Assembly: GCF_022012295.1 (NCBI RefSeq)
Contig: NZ_JAKLTN010000001.1
Location: 1,550,001-1,614,000 of the forward strand
Direction: 5' to 3'
DNA from: Dechloromonas hankyongensis
GTDB lineage: Bacteria > Pseudomonadota > Gammaproteobacteria > Burkholderiales > Rhodocyclaceae
Length of the DNA stretch: 64,000 nt
The notes under the pieces were generated by a model. The model did not search any database. It was given only the letters and a program-made list of their open reading frames with translations, and was not told where the DNA came from. A program made the position numbers and the translations under genes. Of the stretch, positions 63,243-64,000 are shown piece by piece. Position 1 is the stretch's first letter. Each line of letters starts with the position of its first letter.

Positions 63243-63268
63243 GTAACCATTCACCAAGCATGCGCGAA
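63243..63268 (+). promoter_or_regulatory. Candidate SigF-dependent promoter of the cytochrome b561 operon
   Basis: GTAACC (63243-63248), 16 bases and CGAA (63265-63268) precede the cytochrome b gene. The expected start of transcription is near 63275, about 48 bases before the ATG. It is identical in all ten fixed bases and in spacing to the divergent sigF motif. Confidence 0.72.
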
Positions 63269-63322
63269 CTACCTTTCAGACAAGGCAATCAAACTCATTA
63301 GCCACCTGTTGGAAGGACGGCC

Positions 63323-63919
63323 ATGGCAAACACTACCGATCTGATACATCCACGCTGGGTACGCATCACCCACTGGGTCAATGCCGTCGCCGTCGTCATC
63401 ATGACCATGAGCGGCTGGCGCATCTACAACGCCTCGCCATTTTTCCCCTTTGCCATCCCGGGTGAAATCACCCTCGGCGGTTGGCTGGGCGGCGCGATCC
63501 AATGGCATTTTGCGGCGATGTGGCTGCTGGTCGGCAACGGCCTGATCTACCTGGCGTGCAATATCGTCAGCGGACGCCTGGGGCGCAAGTTCTTCCCGTG
63601 GTCGCCGCGGGCCTTTGTGGCCGATGCGTTGGCCGCGCTGAAAGGCAAGCTGGCGCATGCCGATCTGAGCCACTACAACATGGTGCAACGGGCCGCCTAC
63701 CTGTTCGTGATGCTCGACCTGGTGCTGCTCGTGCTGTCCGGCCTGGTGCTGTGGAAGTCGGTGCAATTCCCCCTGTTGCGTGAACTGCTCGGCGGCTACG
63801 AAGCGGCTCGGCGCGAGCACTTTCTGGCCATGGCGGCGCTGGTCGCCTTCTTCGTCATTCACATCGTCATGGTGGCGCTGGTTCCCCGCACGCTGCTGGC
63901 CATGATCCGCGGTCGTTAG
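63323..63919 (+). CDS. Cytochrome b561-family membrane protein, probable partner of a molybdoenzyme
   Basis: This is a 198-residue protein with four predicted helices of the cytochrome b/b6-like (b561, Ni-hydrogenase type) family. Candidate heme histidines are H9/H17 (IHPRWVRITHWVN), one near residue 62 (WHFAAMWLL) and ones near residues 166 and 179 (REHFLAM, FFVIHIVM). It should carry electrons from the quinone pool to a periplasmic enzyme. The next gene starts 11 bp later. Its position opposite sigF-nrsF matches the YedZ1-type gene of the hypochlorite stress cluster in Azospira. Confidence 0.83.
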   Translation: MANTTDLIHPRWVRITHWVNAVAVVIMTMSGWRIYNASPFFPFAIPGEITLGGWLGGAIQWHFAAMWLLVGNGLIYLACNIVSGRLGRKFFPWSPRAFVADALAALKGKLAHADLSHYNMVQRAAYLFVMLDLVLLVLSGLVLWKSVQFPLLRELLGGYEAARREHFLAMAALVAFFVIHIVMVALVPRTLLAMIRGR

Positions 63920-63930
63920 GAGTCATCGCC

Positions 63931-64000
63931 ATGTTCAAGAAACCTTCCCGGCAACCCATCGCCCATGGCGATCTCGTACTGAAGGACGCGCTGAAGGATA
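63931..64000 (+). CDS. Start of a truncated gene, probably periplasmic molybdopterin oxidoreductase
   Basis: ATG at 63931 with AGGAG upstream opens a frame (MFKKPSRQPIAHGDLV...) that runs off the window after 23 codons. Nothing diagnostic is visible in this piece. The guess that it encodes a YedY-like sulfite-oxidase-fold molybdoenzyme rests on the preceding cytochrome b gene and the divergent sigF-nrsF pair. Confidence 0.45.
   Translation, partial: MFKKPSRQPIAHGDLVLKDALKD

Overview
The window looks like the chromosome of a Betaproteobacterium of the Rhodocyclales (Dechloromonas / Azonexus / Azospira-like). This rests on the nuo gene order, high GC, a large number of sensor kinases and c-di-GMP proteins, PQQ-dependent alcohol oxidation, a catechol meta-cleavage cluster and a SigF/NrsF locus next to a cytochrome b561 gene. 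No rRNA, tRNA, CRISPR array, insertion sequence or complete prophage was seen. Genus-level placement is inference from gene content.

Layout. 1-13585 holds nuoC to nuoN, eleven subunits of respiratory complex I on the + strand, closed by a strong terminator. A Nudix hydrolase follows. 14357-34206 is an alcohol/aldehyde oxidation region. It has an ExaC-like aldehyde dehydrogenase with DUF779 and cytochrome c, a heme-type hybrid kinase, a tandem Cache protein, a second cytochrome c and a PocR-domain hybrid kinase. It also has a PQQ alcohol dehydrogenase with the lanthanide-type Asp-x-Asp signature. Divergent from the alcohol dehydrogenase lies a tightly overlapping run of seven genes: SoxYZ-like carrier, zinc metallohydrolase, TonB, TonB-dependent receptor, MoxY-like kinase, LuxR-type regulator and prolyl aminopeptidase. 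Good sigma-54 (-24/-12) promoter matches precede both the aldehyde and the alcohol dehydrogenase genes.

34277-38300 is a small low-GC type VI secretion island: vgrG, a SleB-like candidate wall-hydrolase effector and a secreted candidate immunity protein, joined by ATGA overlaps. 38539-39183 encodes a FrnE/DsbA-type oxidoreductase. 39193-45766 (- strand) is a partial catechol meta-cleavage operon: HpcH/HpaI aldolase, catechol 2,3-dioxygenase, semialdehyde dehydrogenase, acylating acetaldehyde dehydrogenase, hydroxyoxovalerate aldolase, a short-chain dehydrogenase and a fused double 4-oxalocrotonate tautomerase. The tautomerase active site looks split between its two halves.

46013-50159 (+) is a probable operon led by an ECF sigma factor: Tat-exported ferritin-like protein, cytochrome c, flavin reductase and PAS-GGDEF-EAL phosphodiesterase. 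NhaD antiporter, a MASE4 hybrid kinase paired with a REC-EAL response regulator, a CBS-domain HlyC/CorC-type protein, a methyltransferase and small secreted proteins follow. The right end has a PA2778/PA2779-type pair, a patatin-like lipase, nrsF-sigF, and a divergent cytochrome b561 gene followed by the first codons of a gene that runs off the window. Two exact GTAACC-N16-CGAA motifs, one on each strand, lie between sigF and the cytochrome b gene and look like a shared autoregulated promoter region of the SigF oxidative/chlorine stress type.
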